The notes beneath the pieces are model-generated. The model was not told where the DNA came from. It searched no databases and saw nothing but the letters and a program-made list of their open reading frames with translations. Source: Bifidobacterium simiiventris (GTDB taxonomy: Bacteria; Actinomycetota; Actinomycetes; Actinomycetales; Bifidobacteriaceae). Taken from it: 64,000 nucleotides of DNA. This document shows positions 52,019-60,558 of the stretch, piece by piece (positions within the stretch are counted from its first letter, which is position 1; every line of letters begins with the position of its first letter). A program made the translations under genes and the position numbers. The stretch covers positions 186,001 to 250,000 of the forward strand of contig NZ_JAHBBG010000002.1 in NCBI RefSeq assembly GCF_019331715.1. Reading direction: 5' to 3'.

Positions 52019-53599
52019 TCAGCCCTGCGCGATGCCGAACAGGCGGCGGATGATATGGCCATCGCCCTCGTACAGCGCGTGCTTGCCGCCGACCTTGATC
52101 CACTGCTCCTCGCCCTTGCCGATGACCAGCAGCACGGTGAGACGTCCGGCCGCCGCATCGGCACGAGCCTCGTCGACCGCGGTTTCGATGGCCTGCGCCC
52201 GGTCGAGGATGATCGTGGACGACACATGCGGGTTGGTGATGTAGCCGCGCATCTCGTTCAGAATGTCGAGCATCGGCTCCTTGACGGTATCCTCCGAGGT
52301 GAGGATGATCCGGTCGACCTTGTCCTGCGCGCCGTCGATGATGCCCTGACGGCGATCCACGGCCTTGTCGCCGACCGAACCGGTCACCAGCACGAGCTTG
52401 GGATCGCGACCCGCATACTTGCGCAGCACGAACTCGGCGAGCGTCTTCGTGCTCACATAGTTGTGCGCGTAGTCGACGTAGGCGACGATGTTGCCGTCGG
52501 CGCTCGCGAAATGTTCCATGCGACCCGAGATGCGTACCTGTTCGAGCGCGGCGAACGCGGGCGAATCCTGCGGCACGCCGGCCTGACGAGCCAAAGCGAT
52601 CGCCGCCGCGGCGTTGGCCGCGTTGAAGCCGCCCTCAAGCTCGAGCGAGAAGTCGCCGATCGTCGCACCGTGATCGTGGAACACGTACTGTGCGGGGTGC
52701 TGCGGGTCGGGGGTGGCGACGACGTCGATACCGTCGTTCTGGCAGACCTTCTCTCGCAACGCGAACGTGACCACCGGCACGCCGGCCCGGCCCGCGTCCT
52801 GACGGATCAGATCGGCATGATCGCAGTCCTCCCCGAGCACCAGCTTGCGGCAGTTGTACGAGATCTGCCGCTTGCAGTGCAGATAGTCCTCGAACGTCGG
52901 ATGCTCGATCGGGGAGATGTGGTCGGGGGAGATGTTCAGGAACGCGGCCACGTCGAACGTGAGACCGTAGACGCGGTGCACCTTGTACGCCTGCGAGGAG
53001 ACCTCCATCACCAGATAGCGCATGCCGTTGTCAAGCGCCTGCCGCATCATGCGGAACGCGTCGAGGCTTTCCGGCGTAGTCAGCGCGGATTCGGTGTACG
53101 TATGGCCGTCGAGGCAGTTGTCGACGGATGAGAACAGGGCGCAGCGGCCGCCGGAATAGGCGTTGAGCACCGCCTGCGTGAAATACGCGGTCGTCGTCTT
53201 GCCCTTGGTGCCGGTGATGCCGATCACGGTCAGTGTGTCCTGCGGCCGGCCGAAGAATGCGGCGGACAGCAGACTCATTGCCTTGCGCACGTCGTCCACG
53301 ATCAGGCCGGGCGCGCGGGTCGCGGTGGAGAAATCGGTCTCGGCCACATACGCGGCCAGGCCTCGCCCATCGACGCCGTTCAGATACTCCGGCTTGAAGT
53401 TGCCCTTGCAAAACAGCAGCGTTCCGTCGCTGACCTTGCGCGTGTCGTACGTGACATCGGCGAACGGGCGATCGTGCCCGTCGATGTCACGCGGATCCAG
53501 CGTCCAATGGCCGTCAGCGATGATCTCGCGCAGCAGATGATGCTCGGACAGAAGATCCGCCGCCGATTGCAGGGTCAACGATTGCACCGTCAAAGTCAT
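52019..53599 (-). CDS. murE: MurE-type UDP-MurNAc-tripeptide ligase (Lys/Orn-type)
   Basis: This 526-residue Mur ligase has P-loop GTKGKTT (130-136). The Lys in place of the usual Asn recalls the streptococcal/lactobacillal lysine-adding MurE group. It also has TTPESLDAFRMMRQALDNGM, VMEVSSQAYKVHRVYGLTFD and SGRMEHF. The meso-DAP motif DNPR is absent; the equivalent region reads TSEDTVKEPMLDIL. It probably adds L-lysine or L-ornithine to UDP-MurNAc-Ala-Glu. It is upstream of the FemABX gene on the same strand, and divergent from the sigma factor. A second murE in a dcw cluster elsewhere cannot be excluded. Confidence 0.85.
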   Translation of the reverse strand: MTLTVQSLTLQSAADLLSEHHLLREIIADGHWTLDPRDIDGHDRPFADVTYDTRKVSDGTLLFCKGNFKPEYLNGVDGRGLAAYVAETDFSTATRAPGLIVDDVRKAMSLLSAAFFGRPQDTLTVIGITGTKGKTTTAYFTQAVLNAYSGGRCALFSSVDNCLDGHTYTESALTTPESLDAFRMMRQALDNGMRYLVMEVSSQAYKVHRVYGLTFDVAAFLNISPDHISPIEHPTFEDYLHCKRQISYNCRKLVLGEDCDHADLIRQDAGRAGVPVVTFALREKVCQNDGIDVVATPDPQHPAQYVFHDHGATIGDFSLELEGGFNAANAAAAIALARQAGVPQDSPAFAALEQVRISGRMEHFASADGNIVAYVDYAHNYVSTKTLAEFVLRKYAGRDPKLVLVTGSVGDKAVDRRQGIIDGAQDKVDRIILTSEDTVKEPMLDILNEMRGYITNPHVSSTIILDRAQAIETAVDEARADAAAGRLTVLLVIGKGEEQWIKVGGKHALYEGDGHIIRRLFGIAQG

Positions 53600-53674
53600 G
53601 CCGTGTACTCCTTATCGATTCGCGTTAGTCATCTTAGCGTGAGGCTGGCATGTTCTCCCTTACAATGGGGAGGC

Positions 53675-54418
53675 GTGGCAGACGAAAAGGTGGCAGCAGC
53701 ACAGGACGAGGGGGAGCGGACGGTGCCGTCGCCCGGTATGACCCCGGAGATGGCGGCGAAACGCGAGCGGTTCGAACGGCTCGCCATGCCGGCCGTGGAC
53801 GCCCTGTACCGGCAGGCGATGAAACTGACCAACAACGCCGACGACGCGCAGGATCTCGTACAGGACACGTTCGAGCGCGGGTTCAAGGCGTTCGACTCGT
53901 TCCAGGAGGGGTCGAATTTCGAGGCGTGGATGACCACGATCGAACGCAACGCCTATTTCAACCAGTACGCGAAGGCTAAGCGCCGTCCTCAACGGGCCAA
54001 CGACTCCACCGGCGAATATGACGACTGGGACATCTATTCGGCATCCGAGCATTCGTCGGAGGGACTGAAATCGGCCGAGGACGAGTATCTCGACACGTTT
54101 GCGCCCCAGGAGATCATGGCCGCGCTCGACCGGCTGCCTCCCGAACGCAGGCAGGTGTTCATCGACACGGTGATCGACGGCAAGACCTACCAGCAGGTCG
54201 CCGACGAGCAGGGCGTGAAGATCGGCACGGTGATGAGCCGGCTCAACCGCGCGCGCACGCAGCTCAAACGCGATCTGTCCGCATACGCGCGCGAGCGCGG
54301 ATACGTGAAGGACTCGGGCCCCTCCCATGGTTCACTGTCCGCGAAGCACGGTGCGAACGGCGATAATGGAGACGAGAGCAGGAAGACGGTCGGATTCGGA
54401 CATAAGGAGCGGTCATGA
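53675..54418 (+). CDS. ECF RNA polymerase sigma factor (SigH/SigR-like)
   Basis: This protein has 247 residues from GTG 53675. Sigma region 2 is ALYRQAMKLTNNADDAQDLV and QDTFERGFKAF. Region 4 is LPPERRQVFIDTVIDGKTYQ ... GTVMSRLNRARTQLKRDL. A basic C-terminal tail follows. It belongs to the ECF group that controls thiol/oxidative-stress genes in actinobacteria. The GTG lies about nine bases after a -10-like TACAAT (53661-53666), so the message may be leaderless or nearly so; an internal ATG at about 53738 is the alternative start. Its stop overlaps the anti-sigma start by four bases (ATGA). Confidence 0.88.
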   Translation: MADEKVAAAQDEGERTVPSPGMTPEMAAKRERFERLAMPAVDALYRQAMKLTNNADDAQDLVQDTFERGFKAFDSFQEGSNFEAWMTTIERNAYFNQYAKAKRRPQRANDSTGEYDDWDIYSASEHSSEGLKSAEDEYLDTFAPQEIMAALDRLPPERRQVFIDTVIDGKTYQQVADEQGVKIGTVMSRLNRARTQLKRDLSAYARERGYVKDSGPSHGSLSAKHGANGDNGDESRKTVGFGHKERS

Positions 54419-54726
54419 GCGAGCAGGTGGAGCGTCACATCTCGGTGACTCGTCAGACCGCGGACGGTACGGTGGTTCGCGCCGACGTGCATGTCACTAC
54501 GGTGCATCCCGATCCGGCCGTGCACCCCGGCGTGCAGCCGGATGCGTTGTCCGGCGCCGGCAATGATGCGGGGGAATGCTTTGACCCGGCCACCTGTTGC
54601 GATGCGCGCGAACGTGCGCTGATCGAAGCGATGCGTGCCTATCTTCGCCCGCAGGTCGCCCCCGAATGCCTGATGCGGCGCCTCCGCGAGACACTCGACC
54701 ACTGCTGCTGTGATACGGACGAATGA
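54415..54726 (+). CDS. Putative anti-sigma factor (RsrA-like, atypical Cys pattern)
   Basis: This 103-residue Cys-rich protein is translationally coupled to the ECF sigma gene (ATGA overlap), the usual place of RsrA-type zinc anti-sigma factors. The second half has Cys55, Cys61-Cys62, Cys85 and HCCC at 96-99, around a helix ALIEAMRAYLRPQVAPECLM. Classical zinc anti-sigma factors carry H-x3-C-x2-C; here that spacing is absent. The N-terminal 50 residues look disordered. It probably binds and silences the sigma factor until oxidation, but the altered motif makes redox sensing unproven. It is followed by a strong terminator. Confidence 0.7.
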   Translation: MSEQVERHISVTRQTADGTVVRADVHVTTVHPDPAVHPGVQPDALSGAGNDAGECFDPATCCDARERALIEAMRAYLRPQVAPECLMRRLRETLDHCCCDTDE

Positions 54727-54784
54727 GCGGCCGGTCGGAGTCTCCCAATTCGGGGGGCGTCGGCTGGACAATATCAGACAATGC

Positions 54785-54824
54785 GAGAAGCCCCCGTTGC
54801 CAATGTATGGCACGGGGGCTTCTC
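54785..54824. terminator. Bidirectional terminator hairpin
   Basis: GAGAAGCCCCCGT (54785-54797) pairs with ACGGGGGCTTCTC (54812-54824). The 14-nt loop can extend the stem (TGCC/GGCA). It separates the convergent anti-sigma and bL37 genes. Confidence 0.8.
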
Positions 54825-54858
54825 TAGCGTTATTCACGCAGCCTGAAACAGGCTTGGA

Positions 54859-54933
54859 TCAGGCGTTCGGGCGCTTGCCGTGGTTGGCGGCCTTCTTGCG
54901 ACGATCCTTGCGCTTACGTCCGCGCATGCCCAT
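54859..54933 (-). CDS. Ribosomal protein bL37-like, 24 residues
   Basis: A 25-codon frame encodes a very basic peptide that opens MGMRGRKRKDRRKKAANHG and ends KRPNA. AAGGAG lies seven bases upstream of the ATG at 54933. The ANHGKRPN ending and size match the tiny actinobacterial large-subunit protein bL37 found in mycobacterial ribosome structures, as I recall it. It is an independent minus-strand gene ending before the terminator at 54785-54824. The main doubt is the exact family name; the coding nature is well supported. Confidence 0.78.
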   Translation of the reverse strand: MGMRGRKRKDRRKKAANHGKRPNA

Positions 54934-55018
54934 GATGGACTCCTTTACTTCAAGATTAATAAGCCTACGGGATTATCGCATATCCCGCAGACGTTCGCAA
55001 CTCGTCGGCGGGATATGT

Positions 55019-55969
55019 TCAGTGCTGCTCCGCTTTGATGAACAGCTTGGTCGTGCTTGTCTCGCCCGGCTTGATGACGATCAGTTCGTTGCCGGTGTTG
55101 AACGCGTTCGCATACGCGGTCTGTGGTTCGACCGCAGTGCCGGCCGGGTGCTGGAACGCCGGGAATCCGGTGCCGGTGCACACCTGGAACGAGGTGATCG
55201 TTTCGTCGCCGCCCACCTTGATCTCCAGTCCGTCGGGGCGGGTGAACGTGGCGGTCACGGTGCCGTCGGCGTCGTGGCGCACGTTCGTCCACGCGTCGTC
55301 GAACGGCTGGTCGGTCAGCAGCGGGTTGTCGCGCAGATCGTACTTCGTGCCGTCCACCGGCTCGGTGCCGGTCGGGATGAGGTTCTCGTCCACGGTCACA
55401 TGCGTGTCGGCCGGGACCGTCAGGCGGCACTGCGCGTTGTGGCCGTCGATCTCGTCGCCGTAGCCGTTGAAGCCGTTGTCGAGCCACGGGTGGATCGCCA
55501 GCGCCCACGGGGCGTCCGTGTCGCCGTTGTTGTACGCGCTCACGGTGATGTGCAGGCCGTCCGCGTCCAGCTCGTGCTTGGCGGTCACGATCACGTCGAA
55601 CGGGTAGCCGAGCAGGAACGGCACGCGCCACGACTGGGTGACGGACGTCTCGGTCAGCTCCTCGAGCTTCCAGTAGGAGCGGTAGCCGTAGCCGTGGATG
55701 GCGGTGTTGCGGTCGTGCTCGTCGATCGGCAGCGTGTACGTCTTGCCTTCGAACGTGTAGGTGCCGGCCTCGATGCGGTTCGGGAACGGGACGAGCAGCT
55801 GGCCGTGGCAGCAGGTGACCGGGTCGTCGGGGCCGAGCGGCACGATCACGTTCTTGCCCTGATACGTCACCTTGCGCATCGTCGCGCCGAGTTCGGTGAT
55901 CACTGCGGCCCAGTCGCCGTAGTGGATGGAATACTGTTGGCCGGTGCGCGGCGGGATGTTCTTCGTCAT
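55019..55969 (-). CDS. Aldose 1-epimerase (galactose mutarotase family)
   Basis: This protein has 316 residues from ATG 55969, chosen because GGAG lies eight bases upstream; GTG/ATG codons at 55978 and 55975 sit inside that site. It has family motifs LGATMRKVTYQGKNVIVPLG, PFPNRIEAGTYTFEGKTYTL, the active-site His in NTAIHGYGYRSYWKLEE, LAIHPWLDNGFNGYG with the second His, and CTGTGFPAFQHPAGTAVEPQ near the catalytic Glu region. It interconverts alpha and beta anomers of sugars for the Leloir and bifid-shunt pathways. It is monocistronic and divergent from ispH. Confidence 0.9.
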   Translation of the reverse strand: MTKNIPPRTGQQYSIHYGDWAAVITELGATMRKVTYQGKNVIVPLGPDDPVTCCHGQLLVPFPNRIEAGTYTFEGKTYTLPIDEHDRNTAIHGYGYRSYWKLEELTETSVTQSWRVPFLLGYPFDVIVTAKHELDADGLHITVSAYNNGDTDAPWALAIHPWLDNGFNGYGDEIDGHNAQCRLTVPADTHVTVDENLIPTGTEPVDGTKYDLRDNPLLTDQPFDDAWTNVRHDADGTVTATFTRPDGLEIKVGGDETITSFQVCTGTGFPAFQHPAGTAVEPQTAYANAFNTGNELIVIKPGETSTTKLFIKAEQH

Positions 55970-56056
55970 ATGCATCACTCCATAGTGAGGTCCGTGTGGT
56001 TTCGTGTGTCCGGTAACGGATGTTACCGCTAACGATCCAGTCTAGCGCGATGCATG

Positions 56057-56100
56057 TGCCGAAATGGGCGAAATCGAATCCGATTTCGCCCATTTCGGCA
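56057..56100. repeat. 20-bp perfect inverted repeat between divergent genes
   Basis: Positions 56057-56076 are the exact reverse complement of 56081-56100 (core GAAATGGGCGAAATCG) with a 4-nt centre. Unlike the other long hairpins it lies between divergent starts (aldose epimerase and ispH), just upstream of a TACAGT -10 candidate (56117-56122). It may be an operator or an insulating terminator. Confidence 0.65.
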
Positions 56101-56152
56101 TGGACATGAGGAACGGTACAGTGGGGCTGAACATAAGAGGAAAGGTGACGAT

Positions 56153-57145
56153 ATGGCGAAACGGATCGTGTTGGCTGACCCGCGCGGCTTCTGCGCGGGC
56201 GTGGATCGGGCGATTCTCACCGTGCATACGATTCTCAAGGCCTCCCGGGCGCCGCGCGAGGACGGGCTGCCTCCGGTGTATGTGCGTCGTCAGATCGTGC
56301 ACAACAAACATGTCGTGGAGGAGCTCGCGTCGCAGGGCGCGGTGTTCGTGCAGGAGCTCTCCGAAATCCCTGACGCAGCAGCTCAGGCCGGCATCCCGGT
56401 CGTCTTCTCCGCGCATGGCGTGTCGCCGTCGGTCAAGGCCGAGGCCTCCGCGCGTGGCATGCACGTGGTCGACGCCACCTGCCCGCTGGTGAGCAAAGTG
56501 CACCGCGAGGTGCTGCGGTTCGTCAAGGAAGGCTACGAGATCATCTACATCGGCCACAAGGGGCATGACGAGGCGGTCGGCGTGGTGGGGGAGAACCCTG
56601 AGCACGTGCATCTGATCGAACACGCCGGCGACGTGGACTCGCTGGACTTCGCGCCGAACACGAAGCTCGTGCTGCTCAGCCAGACCACGCTGAGCATCGA
56701 CGAGACGGCCGGCACGATCGCCGCGCTCAAGGCCAAGTTCCCGTGGCTCAAGGAGCCGCCGAGCTCGGACATCTGCTACGCCACGTCGAACCGCCAGACC
56801 GCGGTCAAGCTCGTCGCTGAACAGTCCGACTGCGTGGTGATCGTCGGTTCGGCCAACTCGTCCAATTCCGTGCGGCTCATGGAGGTCGCGCAGGATGCGC
56901 TGGGGAGCCGTGGCACGGCGCATCGGGTCGACGACGCCTCGGAGATGGATCCGGCGTGGTTCGACGGCGTGGAGGCGGTCGGCGTGTCGTCCGGCGCGTC
57001 CGTGCCCGACGAACTGGTGTCCGGCGTGATCGAGACGTTGAAGAAGCGCGGATTCACCGACGTGTCCTCGGTGGAGACGGTCAAGGAGAACATGCACTTC
57101 GTGCTGCCAGCGGAACTCCGCCGGCAGCCTTCGCGTGCGCAATAG
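56153..57145 (+). CDS. ispH: 4-hydroxy-3-methylbut-2-enyl diphosphate reductase
   Basis: This 330-residue protein has all three [4Fe-4S] cysteines: Cys14 in RGFCAGVDRA, Cys110 in ATCPLVSK and Cys208 in ICYATSNRQ. It also has SAHGVSP, GHKGHDE and SSGASVPDEL. It makes IPP and DMAPP in the last step of the MEP isoprenoid pathway. The ATG at 56153 follows AAAGGTG. The gene is preceded by a 20-bp palindrome and ends at a terminator; the length is normal. Confidence 0.96.
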   Translation: MAKRIVLADPRGFCAGVDRAILTVHTILKASRAPREDGLPPVYVRRQIVHNKHVVEELASQGAVFVQELSEIPDAAAQAGIPVVFSAHGVSPSVKAEASARGMHVVDATCPLVSKVHREVLRFVKEGYEIIYIGHKGHDEAVGVVGENPEHVHLIEHAGDVDSLDFAPNTKLVLLSQTTLSIDETAGTIAALKAKFPWLKEPPSSDICYATSNRQTAVKLVAEQSDCVVIVGSANSSNSVRLMEVAQDALGSRGTAHRVDDASEMDPAWFDGVEAVGVSSGASVPDELVSGVIETLKKRGFTDVSSVETVKENMHFVLPAELRRQPSRAQ

Positions 57146-57167
57146 GCGCGCACGCTCACCTCGCCTA

Positions 57168-57190
57168 CGGGAAGCACACAGTGCTTCCCG
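57168..57190 (+). terminator. Terminator hairpin after ispH
   Basis: CGGGAAGCAC (57168-57177) pairs with GTGCTTCCCG (57181-57190) around a 3-nt loop, followed by TTT. The remaining 167 bp to the next gene show nothing else. Confidence 0.75.
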
Positions 57191-57357
57191 TTTGACGGCT
57201 CGGCCGTCCGAACTGCGCGGACGGCAGCCTTCGCCGCAAGCGGTGGGTCTGACGCGCAGATGAACGGTTGCCGAACGGCGGGAAACATTAGCCTACGATA
57301 AGCCGGCGCCACGTACCGTGTCCGTTATGATGGCCTCATCGATGAATAGGGAGCGGT

Positions 57358-58056
57358 ATGCGGGTTTTCGATTTTGACGGCACGATCTATGACGGCGAAA
57401 GTCTGTTCGACCTGTACCTGTTCAGCGCGCGCTACGATCCGAAGGTGTTCCGCCATATCGCGCCTGTGCTGCGGTACGCGATCAAATACAAGCTCGGCAA
57501 GGCCACGCTCGAGCAGATGGAACGCGGCGTCGGCGACATCGCCCGCAAATACCTGCACGATCTGGCCGGCTCGCGCACGGTAAACTCCCTGTGCGACGGC
57601 GAGGAATCCGAAGAGCGGCCAGGCGATCTGGACGCCATTCTGGACGGCGTCGCGCACGACGTCGAAACTGGACGCATCGTCGCCCGGGAGGAACGGCTCA
57701 ACGGCGGGCTGGAAGCGTTGGTGAGCAGGTTCTGGGACCGCAACATGCGCAGGATCAAACCTTGGTACCGGCCGCAGCCCGACGACGTGATCCTCACGGC
57801 CTCGTTCGATGTGACCGTGGGCGAGGCATGCCGCAGGCTCGGTGTGCATCATCTGGTCGCATCCACGATCGACCCGGATACGTTGGAGGTCACCTATCTG
57901 AACTTCAACACGAACAAGCCGAAGCGGTTCCGTGAACTGTTCGGCGACGTGCCGGTCGACGAATTCTATACCGACAGCAAATTCGACCAGCCGATGATCG
58001 ATCTGTCCCGCAAGGCGTACATGGTCAAGGGAGATAGGATCACCCGGATCAAATAG
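57358..58056 (+). CDS. HAD-IB family phosphatase
   Basis: This 232-residue protein has HAD motif I VFDFDGTIYDGE (nucleophile Asp in DFDGT), motif II TASFDVTVGEACRRLG (Thr/Ser) and motif III/IV KPKRFRELFG ... FYTDSKFDQPMI. It belongs to the SerB/HAD-IB group of small-molecule phosphatases; the substrate is uncertain (phosphoserine or lysophospholipid-type head groups are seen in the family). GGGAGCGG precedes the ATG. It is followed by the histidine phosphatase gene. Confidence 0.88.
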   Translation: MRVFDFDGTIYDGESLFDLYLFSARYDPKVFRHIAPVLRYAIKYKLGKATLEQMERGVGDIARKYLHDLAGSRTVNSLCDGEESEERPGDLDAILDGVAHDVETGRIVAREERLNGGLEALVSRFWDRNMRRIKPWYRPQPDDVILTASFDVTVGEACRRLGVHHLVASTIDPDTLEVTYLNFNTNKPKRFRELFGDVPVDEFYTDSKFDQPMIDLSRKAYMVKGDRITRIK

Positions 58057-58170
58057 CCATCCCTCGGCGTCTTCCTGCCGTTCGTCTGACCGATAATGGC
58101 AAGGACGCGTCGTCGGGGGCGACGTCGCCGGCGAAGGACGGGACTGATATGGACGAAAGGAGCGCGGCTT

Positions 58171-58983
58171 ATGGGAATGCCGCTTGACCTGTATGTGATC
58201 CGCCACGGAGAATCCGAGGCGAACGTGATCATCAGCGCCGGTGATCGCGGCGACAACTCGCTGTACACGCAGGATAACGTGACCGTGCCCGACCGCTCGT
58301 GGAGGCTTACCGCGACCGGCCGCAAACAGGCCGACTGCATCGGTCGTTGGCTTGTCGACCAGCAGCAGCTGTTCGACCGCTATCTCGTCTCGCCGTACGT
58401 GCGCACGCGCGAGACGGCAGCCACGATGGCTCTGCCGAAGGCGAAATGGGAGGAGAACCGCGTGCTGCGGGAGCGCTCGTGGGGCGAGATCAACACGATC
58501 ACGAAGGACGATTTCCGCAGCAACTATCCGCGCAACTGGATGTTCAAGAACACGGACCCGTTGTACTGGCGGCCGCCGGCAGGCGAGTCGATCGCCGATG
58601 TGGCGGAGAACCGCGTGCACAACCTGCTCACCTCGCTCGATCGCAAATCCGACGCGCAGTCGGTGGTGATGGTCAGCCACGGCGACCTCATGCTCGCGCT
58701 CATGCTTGTGCTCGAGGATCTCTCGGACGAGGAGTTCATGCACCGGGCCGCATCGAGTGAGTGGCAGATCACGAATTGCACCTGTCTGCATTATTCGCGG
58801 CGCGATCCGGCGACCGGACGCACGTACAAGCGGTTCCGCTGGGAGCAGACCGCGCGTCCGGTATTGAGCGAGGAGACCGGCAAATGGGAGGTGCAGGTGA
58901 CCGACTGGCGTTCGTTCAAGAAGCCGACCCTGTCCAACGGCGACCTCGTGGACGTGGTGCACGCCGTCGACCCGCATCTGTGA
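58171..58983 (+). CDS. Histidine phosphatase (phosphoglycerate mutase-like)
   Basis: This protein has 270 residues from ATG 58171 behind AAAGGAG. It has the RHG signature YVIRHGESEANVI with the phosphorylated His, SPYVRTRETAATM, and the second catalytic His in MVSHGDLMLAL. It is longer than typical 200-residue members, with an insert carrying WMFKNTDPLYWRPPAGES and a C-terminal extension. It hydrolyses or transfers phosphate on an unknown small substrate. A glycolytic mutase role is not implied. Confidence 0.88.
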   Translation: MGMPLDLYVIRHGESEANVIISAGDRGDNSLYTQDNVTVPDRSWRLTATGRKQADCIGRWLVDQQQLFDRYLVSPYVRTRETAATMALPKAKWEENRVLRERSWGEINTITKDDFRSNYPRNWMFKNTDPLYWRPPAGESIADVAENRVHNLLTSLDRKSDAQSVVMVSHGDLMLALMLVLEDLSDEEFMHRAASSEWQITNCTCLHYSRRDPATGRTYKRFRWEQTARPVLSEETGKWEVQVTDWRSFKKPTLSNGDLVDVVHAVDPHL

Positions 58984-59102
58984 TCTGCGGCGTGCGGTTC
59001 CAAGCCGAAACGTGAAGGACTGGTGAACAGGTTACAATGGCTCACGATGCGCGGGCGCATGACGTAACGCGCCCGCTCGGAGAGAACCGAAGGAGTTCAT
59101 CT

Positions 59103-60392
59103 ATGAAGAACCTGTTCACATGGGCGCTGCACGGCGACGGCAAGACGCTCGCCCCCGGCGAGGTCGTCGAACCCGACGAACGCCTGACCTGGCCGCGCAC
59201 CGTCGGCATCGGCGCCCAGCACGTCGTCGCCATGTTCGGCGCGACCTTCCTTGTGCCGATCCTCACCGGCTTCGACCCGTCGACCACGCTGTTCTTCACC
59301 GCGCTGTCGACCGCGCTGTTCCTGCTCATCAACAAGAACGTGCTGCCGAGCTACCTCGGCTCGTCGTTCGGCTTCATCGCGCCGATCACCGCCGTCACCA
59401 CCGCGCACAAGGGACCCGCCGTCGCCAGCTTCGGCATCATGGTCACCGGCCTGCTGCTTGCGCTCGTCGGCGTGGCCGTCCATTACGCCGGCTCGAAGTG
59501 GATCGACATCATCATGCCGCCGGTCGTCAACGGCGCCATCGTCGCGATCATCGGCTTCAACCTCGCGCCGAGCGTGTGGAACAACTTCAAGGCCGCGCCC
59601 GACACCGCGCTCGTCACGCTGATCGCCGTGCTGCTCATCGCCGTGCTGTTCAAGGGGCTGACGGGCCGACTCAACATCCTGCTCGGCGTGATCGTCGGCT
59701 ACGTGTACGCCTGCGCCCGCGGTCAGGTCGACTTCTCCGCCATCGGCAAGGCCGCGTGGATCGGCCTGCCGCACTTCCACACCCCGCAGGTCGACTTCTC
59801 CATCCTGCCGATGTTCCTGCCGGTCGTGCTCGTGCTCGTCGCCGAGAACGTCGGCCATGTCAAGTCCGTCGCGCAGATGACCGGCCGCGACTACGACAAC
59901 CAGATGGGCACCGCCCTGTTCGCCGACGGCCTCGGTACCGCGATCGCCGGCTTCGGCGGCGGTTCGGGCACCACCACGTACGGCGAGAACATCGGCGTGA
60001 TGGCCGCTACCAAGGTCTACTCGACCGCCGCCTACTGGTGCGCGGCCGGCTTCGCCCTGTTGCTGAGCCTGTGCCCGAAGTTCGGTGCGATCATCAACAC
60101 GATCCCGGCCGGCGTGCTCGGCGGCGTGACCACCTTGCTCTACGGCATGATCGGCATGATGGGCATCCGCATCTGGGTCGAGAACAAGGTCAACTTCGAC
60201 AAGCCGCTCAACATCATGGTCGCCGCGATTGTCATGATCATCGCCATCGGCCAGTTCGAGTTCGCGTTCAGCGGCATCCAGTTCAACGGCATCGCCATCG
60301 GCACGATCGTGATCCTCGTCGCCTACCATGGCCTCAAGGCCATCGGCAAGGCCACCGGCACCATCGACAAGGACGATCCCGACATCCTGTGA
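59103..60392 (+). CDS. uraA: Uracil permease (NCS2/UraA family)
   Basis: This 429-residue protein has about 14 membrane segments. It has the NCS2 opening LFTWALHGDGKTLAPGEVVE, then IGAQHVVAMFGATFLVPILT, LPSYLGSSFGFIAPITAV, the family signature LFADGLGTAIAGFGGGSGTTTYGENIG (given in part; Glu in TYGEN) and ITTL-type helix 12. It imports uracil with protons for salvage. AAGGAG precedes the ATG at 59103; the frame is open further upstream but lacks support. No PyrR attenuator is visible. It ends at a GNRA-looped terminator. Confidence 0.94.
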   Translation: MKNLFTWALHGDGKTLAPGEVVEPDERLTWPRTVGIGAQHVVAMFGATFLVPILTGFDPSTTLFFTALSTALFLLINKNVLPSYLGSSFGFIAPITAVTTAHKGPAVASFGIMVTGLLLALVGVAVHYAGSKWIDIIMPPVVNGAIVAIIGFNLAPSVWNNFKAAPDTALVTLIAVLLIAVLFKGLTGRLNILLGVIVGYVYACARGQVDFSAIGKAAWIGLPHFHTPQVDFSILPMFLPVVLVLVAENVGHVKSVAQMTGRDYDNQMGTALFADGLGTAIAGFGGGSGTTTYGENIGVMAATKVYSTAAYWCAAGFALLLSLCPKFGAIINTIPAGVLGGVTTLLYGMIGMMGIRIWVENKVNFDKPLNIMVAAIVMIIAIGQFEFAFSGIQFNGIAIGTIVILVAYHGLKAIGKATGTIDKDDPDIL

Positions 60393-60421
60393 CCGAACAC
60401 ATGCGATGATCCGCGATCCCG

Positions 60422-60443
60422 AGGCTCCCGCAAGGGAGCCTCA
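60422..60443 (+). terminator. Terminator hairpin after uraA
   Basis: GAGGCTCCC (60422-60430) pairs with GGGAGCCTC (60435-60443) around a GCAA tetraloop, 29 bp after the permease stop. Confidence 0.8.
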
Positions 60444-60558
60444 TTCATATGCAAGTCACACGGCTCCGCCTGCGTTCCGGCATGGCGACCCTCATGCCAG
60501 GTGATTCTGGACAAGCTCTGGGCATAAGCGGTTCCGCACCTGACGTTACGCTGGGAAC

